Assembly (NCBI GenBank): GCA_963781285.1
Contig: CAWAFI010000022.1
Location: forward strand, 1 to 64,000
Direction of reading: 5' to 3'
DNA from: CAIWHR01 sp963781285
Lineage (GTDB): Bacteria; Pseudomonadota; Gammaproteobacteria; Burkholderiales; Casimicrobiaceae
Length of the DNA: 64,000 nucleotides
Positions within the stretch are counted from its first letter, which is position 1, and each line of letters opens with the position of its first letter. A program made the position numbers and the translations under genes. Positions 35,311 to 44,256 of this stretch are shown here, piece by piece. The notes beneath the pieces were generated by a model that saw only the letters and a list, made by a program, of their open reading frames with translations, did no database searches and had not been told where the DNA came from.

Positions 35311-36168
35311 CTACTCCGCGTCCTGCAGCTCGGCCGCTCGCAGCGTGTTGGCGAGCAGTGTGGCGATCGTCATCGGGCCGACGCCACCCGGCACCGGCGT
35401 GATCCACGACGCGCGCTCCTTCGCCGCGGCGAAGTCGACGTCGCCGCAGAGCTTGCCGTCAGAGGTGCGGTTGATCCCGACGTCGATGACGATCGCGCCC
35501 GACTTGATCCAGTCGCCCTGGACGAGGTTCGCCTTGCCGGCACCGGCGACGACGATATCGGCCTGCCGCACCAACCCCGGCAGGTCGCGCGTCTTCGAGT
35601 GGCAGATCGTCACCGTGCAGCGCTCCATCAGCAGTTCCAGCGCCATCGGGCGCCCGACGATGTTCGATTGGCCAATGATCACCGCGTGTTTGCCGACAAG
35701 ATCCTCACCCGTGTCCTTGAGCAGCGTCATGCAGCCGTACGGCGTGCACGGGCGCAACAGCGGGCGCTTCAGGACCAGCCGGCCGATGTTGTACGGGTGG
35801 AAGCCGTCGACGTCCTTCTTCGGGTCGACCCGTTCGGTGACCGCGTCGACATCGATCTGCCTTGGCAGCGGCAGCTGGACGAGGATGCCGCTCACGGCGG
35901 GATCGCGGTTCAGCGTGTCGATGAGGGCAATGAGCTCCGCTTGCACGGCGGTCGCCGGGAGATCATGCGCGTACGAGCGCATGCCGACGGCACCGGTCGT
36001 CTTCCGCTTGTTGCGCACGTAGACCTGCGACGCCGAATGCTCGCCGACGAGCACGACCGCAAGGCCCGGCGTCGATTTGCCGGCCGCGACTCGTACCGCG
36101 ACCTTGTCCGCAATCTCGGCCGTCAGGCGTTCGGCGCGTGCCTTGCCGTCGATGACGCGGGCGGTCAT
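35311..36168 (-). CDS. folD: bifunctional methylenetetrahydrofolate dehydrogenase / cyclohydrolase
   Basis: A 285-residue FolD, which interconverts 5,10-methylene-, methenyl- and 10-formyl-tetrahydrofolate in the cytoplasm. Motifs: catalytic region VYVRNKRKTTGAVGM with the Lys, GILVQLPLPRQID, the PCTPYGCM loop, and the NADP site GQSNIVGRPMALELL. The C-terminal signature is PVPGGVGPMTIATLLANTL. The ATG at 36166-36168 gives the usual MTARVIDGKA start; a GTG two codons earlier overlaps the upstream stop as GTGA. Confidence 0.96.
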   Translation of the reverse strand: MTARVIDGKARAERLTAEIADKVAVRVAAGKSTPGLAVVLVGEHSASQVYVRNKRKTTGAVGMRSYAHDLPATAVQAELIALIDTLNRDPAVSGILVQLPLPRQIDVDAVTERVDPKKDVDGFHPYNIGRLVLKRPLLRPCTPYGCMTLLKDTGEDLVGKHAVIIGQSNIVGRPMALELLMERCTVTICHSKTRDLPGLVRQADIVVAGAGKANLVQGDWIKSGAIVIDVGINRTSDGKLCGDVDFAAAKERASWITPVPGGVGPMTIATLLANTLRAAELQDAE

Positions 36169-36170
36169 CT

Positions 36171-36842
36171 TCACCCGATCTGCATCACGGGCCAGCCCAT
36201 ATGCCGCGCATGCGCGGAAAGCACGGCGTCGGCATTTACGGCAACCGGGTTCGTCACCTGCGACAGGAGCGGCAGGTCGTTCAGCGAGTCGCTGTAGGCA
36301 TAGATCCGGCGAAAGTCGGAAAGGCGCTGGCCGCGCGCAGCAAGAAACATCAGCAGCCGTTCGAGCTTGCCCTCCCGCGTATTGGGGATGCCCGACACGC
36401 GCCCCGTGTACCGGCCGTCAAGCCTTTCCGCCTCGGTCGCGATCACGTCGGCGATGCCGAATTCCGCGGCAATGGGCTCCGACAGGAACCGGAACACGGC
36501 GGTGGTCACGATGACGAGATCCTCGGCCGAGCGATGCTGGTCGACCAGCCTGCGCGCCGCCGTCGTAATCCGCGGCCGGACCTTCGCCTCGAGGTAGCGC
36601 TCGCGCAAGCGCAGCAGCGCCACGTCGTCGAACTGCGTCAGCGTCGACAGATAGAACTCGGTGAATTCGATCGCGCCCGCTTCGCCACGATTGTAGCGGG
36701 CAATCAGGTCGTGATTCGCGGCATCCCACTGCGCGCGGTCGAGTGCGCCTTCTTCCACCAGGAAGGCGACCCATTCCTCGTCGCTGTCGTGCGGGACCAG
36801 CGTGTGATCGAGGTCGAACAGGGCGAGGACGTCGGCGGTCAC
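36171..36842 (-). CDS. HAD-IB phosphatase, SerB-like
   Basis: A 223-residue HAD-superfamily IB phosphatase. Motif I is LALFDLDHTLVPHDSDEEW (nucleophile and general-acid Asp), motif II the Thr in VIVTTAVFRFL, and motif III/IV YAYSDSLNDLPLLSQV. Subfamily resemblance is to the phosphoserine-phosphatase-like CicA group often found beside housekeeping genes in betaproteobacteria. The substrate is not deducible. It is directly ahead of folD with a two-base gap or GTGA overlap. Confidence 0.88.
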   Translation of the reverse strand: MTADVLALFDLDHTLVPHDSDEEWVAFLVEEGALDRAQWDAANHDLIARYNRGEAGAIEFTEFYLSTLTQFDDVALLRLRERYLEAKVRPRITTAARRLVDQHRSAEDLVIVTTAVFRFLSEPIAAEFGIADVIATEAERLDGRYTGRVSGIPNTREGKLERLLMFLAARGQRLSDFRRIYAYSDSLNDLPLLSQVTNPVAVNADAVLSAHARHMGWPVMQIG

Positions 36843-36878
36843 GGGAAGGCGTGGTGGAACAGGCCGTTAGAATGAGCC

Positions 36879-37772
36879 ATGATCGGAGACGCCATTGTAG
36901 CGGCGATTCGGGCGCGGCTCACCGCCGAACTCGCGCCGCCACACGGACCGTTCCTACCGTTGCGGATCGGGTGCCATGCGGTCGGGTGGCTTGACCAGCG
37001 GCGGGCGGCCCGGCTGGGCGCCTTCGTCGATGTCTTCGAGGTCCGCGACGACGGGATCGCGTTTGCCCGGGATGACAGTGATGCCGTCGCGCGAACGGCA
37101 GCACTCGATCGAATCGCCCGAACGCTCGCCGCCGAAGGGTTGCTCACCGCCTGGCGCGACGAGCGGTATGCGGTTGCCCCCGCATTCGGCGCGCCGCCGT
37201 GGTTCCTGCTCGAGCGTGCTGCCGCCCGTTACTTCGGGGTTCACACGCACGCAGCGCACGTCAATGGCCTCGTCCGGCAGGGACAAGAAATGTGGATGTG
37301 GCTCGCACGGCGCAGCCCGAAGAAGGCGATCGATCCCGGGCTGCTCGACAACCTCGTCGGCGGCGGCATCGCGGCCGGGCAGACGATTGCCGACGCCGTA
37401 ATCAAGGAGGCCTGGGAAGAAGCGGGGATTACCGCGGCACTTGCGCGGCGCGCACAACCAGCGGGCACGGTCGAGATTTGCCGCACGCAGCCCGATGGCC
37501 TGCAACGCGAAACGATTTTCGTCCATGACCTGTGGATGCCCGTTGCATCAACGCCCGCATGCCAGGACGGCGAAGTCGTCGCACATCGTCTCGTTTCCCT
37601 GTCCGAGGCCGCGCGGCTGATCGCCGAGGCGGAGGGTCCCGACGTCGCCACCGCCGATTCGAGCCTGGTCGTCCTCGATTGCCTGCTGCGACACGGCGCG
37701 ATCCCGGCCAACGTGCAGGGCTACGCAGCGCTCGACGCGCTGCGGCATCCGCCGTGTGCGCCATTCCCCTGA
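36879..37772 (+). CDS. Nudix hydrolase with N-terminal DUF4743 domain
   Basis: A 297-residue protein. Residues about 1-125 are the DUF4743 domain found ahead of Nudix domains in proteins related to yeast Tnr3. Residues about 130-280 are the Nudix domain. The Nudix box reads GGGIAAGQTIADAVIKEAWE followed by EAGI, with the catalytic Glu pair kept but Gln in place of the first Glu and Lys for the Arg. Family members act on oxidised thiamine diphosphate or similar compounds. The gene is divergent from the HAD phosphatase. Confidence 0.85.
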   Translation: MIGDAIVAAIRARLTAELAPPHGPFLPLRIGCHAVGWLDQRRAARLGAFVDVFEVRDDGIAFARDDSDAVARTAALDRIARTLAAEGLLTAWRDERYAVAPAFGAPPWFLLERAAARYFGVHTHAAHVNGLVRQGQEMWMWLARRSPKKAIDPGLLDNLVGGGIAAGQTIADAVIKEAWEEAGITAALARRAQPAGTVEICRTQPDGLQRETIFVHDLWMPVASTPACQDGEVVAHRLVSLSEAARLIAEAEGPDVATADSSLVVLDCLLRHGAIPANVQGYAALDALRHPPCAPFP

Positions 37773-37784
37773 CGCAAGCCGACG

Positions 37785-38933
37785 CTATGCCGCCACGCGC
37801 GGCGTCGCCGCGACCGGACTCACCTGGTGGATGCCCATCTCGGAGAGCGTGTCGCGGATCGCGTTGACCGCGTGGCGCATTTCGTCTGGGCCGATGGCAC
37901 CAATGCAGCCTACACGGAACGTCTCGACCTGCGTCAGCTTGCCCGGGTAGAGGATGAAGCCCTTGTCGCGAACGCGATCGTAGAAGTTCTTGAACGCGTA
38001 TGCCGGGTCCGGCGGCGCATGAAACGTCACGATGATCGGCGCCTGGATCGCAGGGGGCAGGAACGGTCGAAAGCCCATCTCCGCCATTCCCCCGACCAAT
38101 GTCTGGCAGTTTCTTGTATAACGCGCGAGCCGCGCCGGCTGCCCGCCCTCGGCCGCGAGCTGGTCGAGTGCCGCATCGAGCGCAACCACGACGTGCGTGG
38201 GCGGCGTATACCGCCACTGCGTCGTTCGTTCCATGTACGCCCACTGGTCGTGGAGGTCCAGTGATAGCGACGACGAGTTGCCGGCGCACTTCTCGAGGAT
38301 GCTCTTGCGGACAAACACGAACCCCATCCCCGGCGGACCCTCGATGCACTTGCCCGACGCGGCGATCAGCGCGTCGAACGGCGTGGTGCGAGCGTCGATG
38401 GCGATGGCCGCGAACGAGCTCATCGCATCAACGATCAGGCTCTTGCCGTGGCGCGCGACGACCGCGGCGATCTCCGGCAACGGGTTCAGGATGCCGGTCG
38501 AGGTCTCGCAGTGGATCAGGCCTACGTGCGTCAGCGACGGATCGGCCGTGAGCAGCCGGTCGATGTCCTGCGCCGTCGTCGGCACGTCTTCCGCGGTCGC
38601 GAACGTGGAAAGCCTGCGCCCCATCATCTGCGTCAGCTTCGCGAGGCGCGTGCCATACGCGCCATTGATCAGGACCAGCACGTGGCCGTCGCGCGGGACG
38701 ATCGAGTTGACCGCCGCCTCGACCGAAAACGTGCCGCTGCCCTGCATCGGCACACAGGCGTGCGTATCGTGGCCCTGGATGATGTCGAGGAGCTTCCTGC
38801 GCACTTCGGCGGTGACCGCGTTGAAGGCGGCATCCCACGAGCCCCAGTCGCGCAGCATCGCCGCCTTCGTCGGCAACGACGTGGTGAGAGGACCGGGCGT
38901 AAGCAGTATCGGTTCGCGGGAGTGGAAGCTCAT
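37785..38933 (-). CDS. phnW: 2-aminoethylphosphonate:pyruvate aminotransferase
   Basis: A 382-residue class-V PLP aminotransferase. It opens REPILLTPGPLTTSLPTKAA, typical of PhnW. The PLP lysine is in DALIAASGKCIEGPPGMGFV and the Asp in SLIVDAMSSFAAIAID. The enzyme converts 2-aminoethylphosphonate and pyruvate to phosphonoacetaldehyde and alanine. Start ATG 38931-38933 with GGGGA upstream. Next to it are an aminoethylphosphonate-type binding protein, a GntR regulator and a PbfA-type lyase, which supports the call over alanine-glyoxylate transaminase. No phnX is seen in the window. Confidence 0.9.
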   Translation of the reverse strand: MSFHSREPILLTPGPLTTSLPTKAAMLRDWGSWDAAFNAVTAEVRRKLLDIIQGHDTHACVPMQGSGTFSVEAAVNSIVPRDGHVLVLINGAYGTRLAKLTQMMGRRLSTFATAEDVPTTAQDIDRLLTADPSLTHVGLIHCETSTGILNPLPEIAAVVARHGKSLIVDAMSSFAAIAIDARTTPFDALIAASGKCIEGPPGMGFVFVRKSILEKCAGNSSSLSLDLHDQWAYMERTTQWRYTPPTHVVVALDAALDQLAAEGGQPARLARYTRNCQTLVGGMAEMGFRPFLPPAIQAPIIVTFHAPPDPAYAFKNFYDRVRDKGFILYPGKLTQVETFRVGCIGAIGPDEMRHAVNAIRDTLSEMGIHQVSPVAATPRVAA

Positions 38934-39006
38934 GGGATCCCCAATTTGGCATGCGGGTCGGCAGCACCCACCAGCGCATGCCTCGGGCGGGCGCCCGCAA
39001 TGTCCC

Positions 39007-40059
39007 CTATTTCGGCTCCGACTTGCCGTCGTAGCGCTTGATCCATTCGGCGATGATCCGCTCGCGGTATTTCGCCGACCACGCGAAATCATTCTTCACC
39101 AGTCGCTTTTCGTAGTCGGCCGGCATGAAATCGAGCGGCTTCGCCACGCCCGGCATCGCGGGCACGGCGAAGCTCTTCGCGAACAGTTCCATCGCCCCGG
39201 GCGTGGCGAGCCAGTCCATCAGCGCGCGGGCCGCTTCGATTTTCTTCGTCCCCTTCACGATGCCGCTTGCTTCGAGATCCCAGCCCAGGCCCTCGGCCGG
39301 GAAGACGATGTCGATTGGCGCACCGGATTTCTTGGTCGTCACGGCGCGATACTCGAACGAGAGTCCGATCGGGAACTCGCCGGTACCGGCCTGGCGACAG
39401 GGTTTGATGCCCGAGTGCGTGTATTGCGCAATGTTTTCGTGCAGGGCGTCCATGAATTTCCACGCTTCGGCGTCGCCCCACAACTGGATCCAGCCAGCGA
39501 CGTCGAGATAGCCGGTGTCCGACGAAGCCGGATTCGGCATCACGATGCGGCCCTTGTAGACCGGCTTGGTGAAGTCCTTCCAGGTCTCGGGCTTCGGCAG
39601 GCCGAGCTTCGCGGCTTCGACCGTGTTGAAGCAGACCGCCGCACCATGGACGGCCATTCCAACCCAGTCCGGTGGATTGCGCGAATCGCGATACTGCGGC
39701 GAGATCTTGGCGAGCCCCTTTGGCGCATACGACTGCAGCATCCCTTCATTGGCGAAAACGGCGAGGCTCGACGCGGAGATCCCGATCACGAGATCGGCCT
39801 GCGGATTCGCTTTCTCGGCGAGGAGCTTCGCTGTGATCAAGGCGGTCGAATCGCGGACCCATTTGATGTCGATGTTCGGGTTGGCTTCCCTGAATGCCTC
39901 CTCGTACGCCTTGATCTGGTCCGTTTCGAGCGCCGTGTAGACGAGCAGCTCGGTCTTCTGTGCAGCGGCGGACTCGGCGATCACTAGACCGATCGTGGCC
40001 CCCGCGACGGTGAATGCCGACGCGACGAACCGCCACCAGCAGTGATGGGTACGATCCAA
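39007..40059 (-). CDS. phnS: ABC substrate-binding protein, 2-aminoethylphosphonate type
   Basis: A periplasmic binding protein of about 350 residues in the iron/phosphonate binding family. It closely follows the pattern of 2-aminoethylphosphonate binding proteins (ELLVYTALETDQIKAYEEAF, IVMPNPASSDTGYLDVAGWI, AVTTKKSGAPIDIVFPAEGL). The signal peptide is VASAFTVAGATIGLVIAESA. No ATG or GTG lies in frame ahead of the signal peptide; the best start is a TTG at 40057-40059 with AAGGAA just upstream. Permease and ATPase partners are not in the window. It is divergent from the GntR gene across a palindrome. Confidence 0.85.
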   Translation of the reverse strand: MDRTHHCWWRFVASAFTVAGATIGLVIAESAAAQKTELLVYTALETDQIKAYEEAFREANPNIDIKWVRDSTALITAKLLAEKANPQADLVIGISASSLAVFANEGMLQSYAPKGLAKISPQYRDSRNPPDWVGMAVHGAAVCFNTVEAAKLGLPKPETWKDFTKPVYKGRIVMPNPASSDTGYLDVAGWIQLWGDAEAWKFMDALHENIAQYTHSGIKPCRQAGTGEFPIGLSFEYRAVTTKKSGAPIDIVFPAEGLGWDLEASGIVKGTKKIEAARALMDWLATPGAMELFAKSFAVPAMPGVAKPLDFMPADYEKRLVKNDFAWSAKYRERIIAEWIKRYDGKSEPK

Positions 40060-40217
40060 TTGTTCCTTCGGGGCTTGGTGTGCTGGGACGGGTAGTCGGA
40101 GGCATCGATCGATCGGACACGCGGGCGGCAGCCCGATCGAGGTGCGGACCATCCTACGCCCGCCACCTGCCACAGGCAACCGAGCTATCCGTATCCGAGC
40201 CGATCCGCGCTTATTGC

Positions 40218-40233
40218 AGATTGTTGACAATCT
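40218..40233. promoter_or_regulatory. palindromic operator AGATTGT-TG-ACAATCT
   Basis: A perfect 7-base inverted repeat with a 2-base centre in the divergent region between phnS and the GntR gene. It overlaps a perfect TTGACA hexamer (40224-40229). Size and position fit a binding site of a GntR/FCD regulator. Confidence 0.6.
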
Positions 40234-40250
40234 ACACCGCACCGCGTCCA

Positions 40251-41090
40251 ATGGCCAACATGCTGAAATCCGCCGCCGCAAACCTTGTGGACAGAGCCCG
40301 CCGGGGGCCGTCCCGCCCAACGCCGCGTTCGACGGCCGCACCAGCGCCGGACGCGCGCGCGACGCGCCGCCCTGTCCGCGGCCCGGGCACCATCTTGCTG
40401 GTACAAACCAACTCGCTGCCGATGCTCGTGCAAAAAGAAATCGAGCGGATGATTCTCGCTGGCGAAATGCCCGCCGGCAGCAAGTTGAACGAAGCGGCGC
40501 TCGCTGACCGTCTTGGCGTGTCGCGCGGCCCGGTGCGCGAAGCCTTCCGCGCGCTGGAGGAGGCGGGACTCGTCCATCTGGAAAAGAATCGCGGCGTGTT
40601 CGTCCGCCAGATTCCGGTGGCCGAAGCCGACGAGATTTACGAGCTGCGCGCGGTCCTCGACGAATTTGTCGGGCGGCGACTCGCGCAGACCGCAACCGCG
40701 GAGCGCGTGCGCGAGCTCCGCATGCGTGTCGATCGGATGGACAAGGCCGCCGCGCACGGTGACGTCGACGGCTACCTCGCCGCCAACGTCGAGTTCCACG
40801 ACCGATTGGTCGAACTCGCGAACAACGCGAAGCTCCTGTCGATCTACCGACGGCTCGTCAACGAGTTGCGACTGTTCCGCCACGCGACGCTGGCCCAGGG
40901 CGACGCACTGCGCGTCTCGGCGCGCGAGCACCGCGAGATCGTCGAGCGGATCGCCGCCGGAACGCCGGCTGCCGCCGGACGGGCACTCTTCGATCACGTC
41001 ATGGCGAGCCGCGAGCGCATGCACCGGGCGCAGGCCGCGCCACCGGCTGCCACCGCGCCGCCGCGCCACGCACCGAGGAAGCTGCGTTGA
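40251..41090 (+). CDS. phnR: GntR/FCD-family regulator of phosphonate use
   Basis: A 279-residue regulator. After a 45-residue Arg/Pro-rich N-terminal extension comes the GntR winged helix (MILAGEMPAGSKLNEAALAD then RLGVSRGPVREAFRALEEAG) and an FCD ligand domain with metal-binding His residues (VEFHDRLVELANNAKLL, FRHATLAQGD, AREHREIVERI). It resembles the regulators found with phosphonate genes in Burkholderia. Start ATG 40251 is the first in frame, but the palindromic promoter lies so close that translation may begin at a later Met such as MLVQKEIERM. Confidence 0.85.
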   Translation: MANMLKSAAANLVDRARRGPSRPTPRSTAAPAPDARATRRPVRGPGTILLVQTNSLPMLVQKEIERMILAGEMPAGSKLNEAALADRLGVSRGPVREAFRALEEAGLVHLEKNRGVFVRQIPVAEADEIYELRAVLDEFVGRRLAQTATAERVRELRMRVDRMDKAAAHGDVDGYLAANVEFHDRLVELANNAKLLSIYRRLVNELRLFRHATLAQGDALRVSAREHREIVERIAAGTPAAAGRALFDHVMASRERMHRAQAAPPAATAPPRHAPRKLR

Positions 41091-41118
41091 ACGGGCAGCA
41101 CGGATTCCGGGCTGGGTG

Positions 41119-42477
41119 ATGACCAATCCGCTCCCGCCCGTTGATGCGAGCGCCGAGGGCGACGTCAACTCGACGCCGCTGCGCCGCGCGTTCGAGGCGG
41201 CGCACGTGCACGCGGCAACGCGTGCGCTGCTCGACGCCGACGCCGAAGTGTTCCTGCACCAGTCGCTGTCCACGCCGTGCTTCAATGCGCTCGCGTCTTG
41301 CGACGGCATCTGGCTCCAGGACGTCGAAGGCCGGCGAATCATGGACTTCCACGGCAACAACGTCCACCAGGTCGGCTACCGGCACCCGCATGTGATGGCC
41401 GCGGTCAAGCGCCAGCTCGACGCCCTGCCCTTTTCGCCTCGCCGCTACACCAATGGCGTCGCGATCGAGTTGGCATCGGCGCTCGCGGCATTGGCACCCG
41501 ACCCACTCGGCAAGGTGCTGTTTGCTCCCGGCGGAACATCGGCGATCGGCATGGCGCTCAAACTCGCGCGCGTTGCCACCGGCCGCCACAAGACACTGTC
41601 GCTGTGGGACTCGTTTCACGGCGCTTCCCTCGACGCGATTTCGATCGGCGGCGAGGCGGTGTTCCGCAAAGGCATCGGACCGCTGCTGACCGGCACCGAG
41701 CACGCGCCCCCCTGCGATCCTGCGCACTGCCAATTCGGCTGCGGCGGGACGTGCAACGCGCGCTGTGCCGACTATGTCGACTACGTGCTCGGCAAGGAAG
41801 AGGATATCGGCGCCGTGATCATCGAAACGGTGCGCTCGACGGATGTCCAGATCCCGCCGCCCGAGTACTACCGCATCGTTCGCGCTGCCTGCGATCGTCA
41901 CGGTGCGCTCTTGATCCTGGACGAGATTCCGATCTGCCTCGGCCGCACCGGCCGGATGTTCGCGTTCGAGCATTTCGGAATAGTTCCGGATATGGTCGTG
42001 CTGGGCAAGGGCTTGGGCGGCGCGGTGTTCCCGATGGCGGCGATCGTCGTGCGGCGCGACCTCGATATCGCCGCCGAGCACGCGCTCGGCCATTACACGC
42101 ACGAGAAGAGTCCGGTCGGCTGCGCCGCCGCGCTGGCCACGCTCGAGGTGATCCAGAGCGAGCGCCTGCTCGACAAAGCGCAAGCGCTCGGGGCCACGGC
42201 GCTCGATCGCCTGCGCCAGATGCAAGCGAGGCATCCGTTGGTCGCCGCAGTCCGCGGTATCGGACTCCTGCTCGGGGTTGAGCTCGCGCGAAACGGGGTC
42301 CCCGCGCGGCGCGAAGCCGAGCAGGTGATGTACGACTGCCTCGAGCACGGCCTTTCGTTCAAGGTCGGCCAAGGCAATGTGCTGACGCTTTCGCCGCCGC
42401 TCGTCATCACGCCGACCGAACTCGAGTGCGCGCTGGCGATCGTCGACGCGGCCCTTGCCGGGGCCGGAACCGCGTAG
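41119..42477 (+). CDS. pbfA: class-III PLP enzyme, (R)-1-hydroxy-2-aminoethylphosphonate ammonia-lyase type
   Basis: A 452-residue PLP enzyme of the class-III aminotransferase family. The PLP lysine is in MVVLGKGLGGAVFPMAA and the Asp in GALLILDEIPICLGRTGRMF. Stretches FLHQSLSTPCFNAL, MDFHGNNVHQVGYRHP and LPFSPRRYTNG, plus the Cys-rich CQFGCGGTCNARCADYVDYV, match the PbfA group, which removes ammonia from (R)-1-hydroxy-2-aminoethylphosphonate to give phosphonoacetaldehyde. It follows the GntR gene and is in the PhnW neighbourhood, which supports this over a generic aminotransferase. Confidence 0.85.
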   Translation: MTNPLPPVDASAEGDVNSTPLRRAFEAAHVHAATRALLDADAEVFLHQSLSTPCFNALASCDGIWLQDVEGRRIMDFHGNNVHQVGYRHPHVMAAVKRQLDALPFSPRRYTNGVAIELASALAALAPDPLGKVLFAPGGTSAIGMALKLARVATGRHKTLSLWDSFHGASLDAISIGGEAVFRKGIGPLLTGTEHAPPCDPAHCQFGCGGTCNARCADYVDYVLGKEEDIGAVIIETVRSTDVQIPPPEYYRIVRAACDRHGALLILDEIPICLGRTGRMFAFEHFGIVPDMVVLGKGLGGAVFPMAAIVVRRDLDIAAEHALGHYTHEKSPVGCAAALATLEVIQSERLLDKAQALGATALDRLRQMQARHPLVAAVRGIGLLLGVELARNGVPARREAEQVMYDCLEHGLSFKVGQGNVLTLSPPLVITPTELECALAIVDAALAGAGTA

Positions 42478-42486
42478 AGTGGCGGG

Positions 42487-44250
42487 ATGCAGACGCTGCT
42501 CAACCTGCTGGCTGGCGTATCCCTCCTCGTGTGGGGCACGCACATCGTGCGCACCGGGATCCTGCGCCTGTACGGCGGCCCGCTGCGCCGGCTGCTGCGA
42601 CACAGCGCCGAGAACCGCATGGCCGCGTTCTTCGCCGGCGTCGGCGTAACCGGGCTCATCCAGAGCAGCACTGCGACGGCGCTGATCGTCGCGGCATTCG
42701 CCGGACAGGGATTGATCGGCACGGCGCCGGCCTTGGCGGTGATGCTCGGCGCCGACGTCGGCACGTCGCTCGTCACCGTGATCCTTTCGTTCGACCTGTC
42801 ATGGCTGGCACCGTTCCTGATCTTCGTTGGGGTTGTATTGTTCCTCACGCGCCAGGCCGACCCCATCGGCCGCTTCGGCCGCATCCTGATCGGCCTCGGG
42901 CTCATCATCTTCGCGCTGCAGTGGATCGCGGTCGCTGCGAAGCCCGTCGTCGAGGCAGCCGGCGTCAAGGTGATCTTCGCCTCGCTGACCGGCGACCTGC
43001 TGCTCGACATGCTGGTCGCGGCACTGTTGACGGTGCTGTGCTACTCGAGCCTCGCCGTCGTATTGTTGCTGGCCGCGCTCGCGTCGCTCAAGGTCATCGC
43101 GCTCCCGGTCGCGCTGGGACTCGTGCTCGGCGCCAACCTCGGCAGCGGGTTGCTGGGCATGCTCTCGACGCTGCGCTCGCCGCCAGAGGCGCAGCGCGTA
43201 ACATTGGGCAACTTCCTGTTCAAGCTGATCGGCTGCTTCGCGCTGATGCCACTCGTCGGCCACGTCGAGGGACTGATCGATGGCCTCGCGCTCGGCGCCG
43301 CGCGCGAGGTCGTCCTGTTCCACTTCGGCTTCAACGTCGCGCTGGCGCTGGCGTTCATCTTCTTCACCGCGCCGATCGCCCGCATCGCCGAACGGCTGCT
43401 GCCAACGCGCCCGGCGAGCGACGATCCGGCAAAGCCGCGTCATCTCGATCCATCGGCGCTGGAGACGCCGACGCTTGCGATTTCCTGCGCGGCGCGCGAG
43501 GCGCTGCGCATCGGCGACGTGATCGAGCAAATGCTGAACGGCATGCTGACGGTGCTGCGAACCAACGACCGCGTGCTGGCCGAGCGGCTGCGCAAGATGG
43601 ACGACATCGTCGACGAACTCTACACCGCGGTAAAGCTGTACCTTACGCAGATCTCGCGCGAAGCGCTCGAGCAGGCCGAGGGCCGGCGCTGGACGGACAT
43701 CGTGTCGTTCACGATCAACATGGAACAGGTCGGCGACATCGTCGAGCGGATTCTGACCGACGTCGAGGACAAGAAGATCGACAAGGGGCGCAATTTCTCG
43801 GAGGCGGGAATGGCCGAGATCTGCGACCTTCATGCGCGGCTCATCGCCAACCTGCGGCTCGGCCTGTCGGTGTTCCTCAACGGCGAGCTCAAGGGTGCGC
43901 AAGAACTGCTCGCGCAAAAAGTCCTGTTCCGCGATCTCGAGCGCGCGTATGCCGACTCGCACCTCGAGCGGTTGACCAGCCAGACGGCCGAGAGCATCGA
44001 GACCTCGTCGCTGCACCTCGATCTCATCTCCGACCTGAAACGGATCAATTCGCACATCTGCTCGATTGCCTATCCGATTCTCGAGCAGGCGGGCGTGCTG
44101 GCCAAGACCCGTCTCAAGGAGCCGGAACCGGCCCCGGTGCGACCGCGTGCGCGCCGCAACGGAGCGACGGCGAGCGGCAGTGGCGAGGCCGCCGCCAGCG
44201 ACGGCAGCGTGAAGCCCGACTGGCCGAAGAACAAGCCGCATTCGGCGTAA
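42487..44250 (+). CDS. Na+/phosphate cotransporter (NptA/YjbB type) with PhoU-like C terminus
   Basis: A 587-residue membrane protein. The N-terminal ~320 residues form two inverted Na/Pi-cotransporter repeats with the QSSTATALIVAAFAGQG motif and its counterpart CYSSLAVVLLLAALAS. The rest is a PhoU-like helical domain (IEQMLNGMLTVLRTNDRVLA, FTINMEQVGDIVERIL). Bacterial members move phosphate, often outward. It starts 9 bases after pbfA, so it may balance phosphate released from phosphonates. The C-terminal tail is Arg/Pro/Ser rich and disordered. Confidence 0.88.
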   Translation: MQTLLNLLAGVSLLVWGTHIVRTGILRLYGGPLRRLLRHSAENRMAAFFAGVGVTGLIQSSTATALIVAAFAGQGLIGTAPALAVMLGADVGTSLVTVILSFDLSWLAPFLIFVGVVLFLTRQADPIGRFGRILIGLGLIIFALQWIAVAAKPVVEAAGVKVIFASLTGDLLLDMLVAALLTVLCYSSLAVVLLLAALASLKVIALPVALGLVLGANLGSGLLGMLSTLRSPPEAQRVTLGNFLFKLIGCFALMPLVGHVEGLIDGLALGAAREVVLFHFGFNVALALAFIFFTAPIARIAERLLPTRPASDDPAKPRHLDPSALETPTLAISCAAREALRIGDVIEQMLNGMLTVLRTNDRVLAERLRKMDDIVDELYTAVKLYLTQISREALEQAEGRRWTDIVSFTINMEQVGDIVERILTDVEDKKIDKGRNFSEAGMAEICDLHARLIANLRLGLSVFLNGELKGAQELLAQKVLFRDLERAYADSHLERLTSQTAESIETSSLHLDLISDLKRINSHICSIAYPILEQAGVLAKTRLKEPEPAPVRPRARRNGATASGSGEAAASDGSVKPDWPKNKPHSA

Positions 44251-44256
44251 CCGGTC

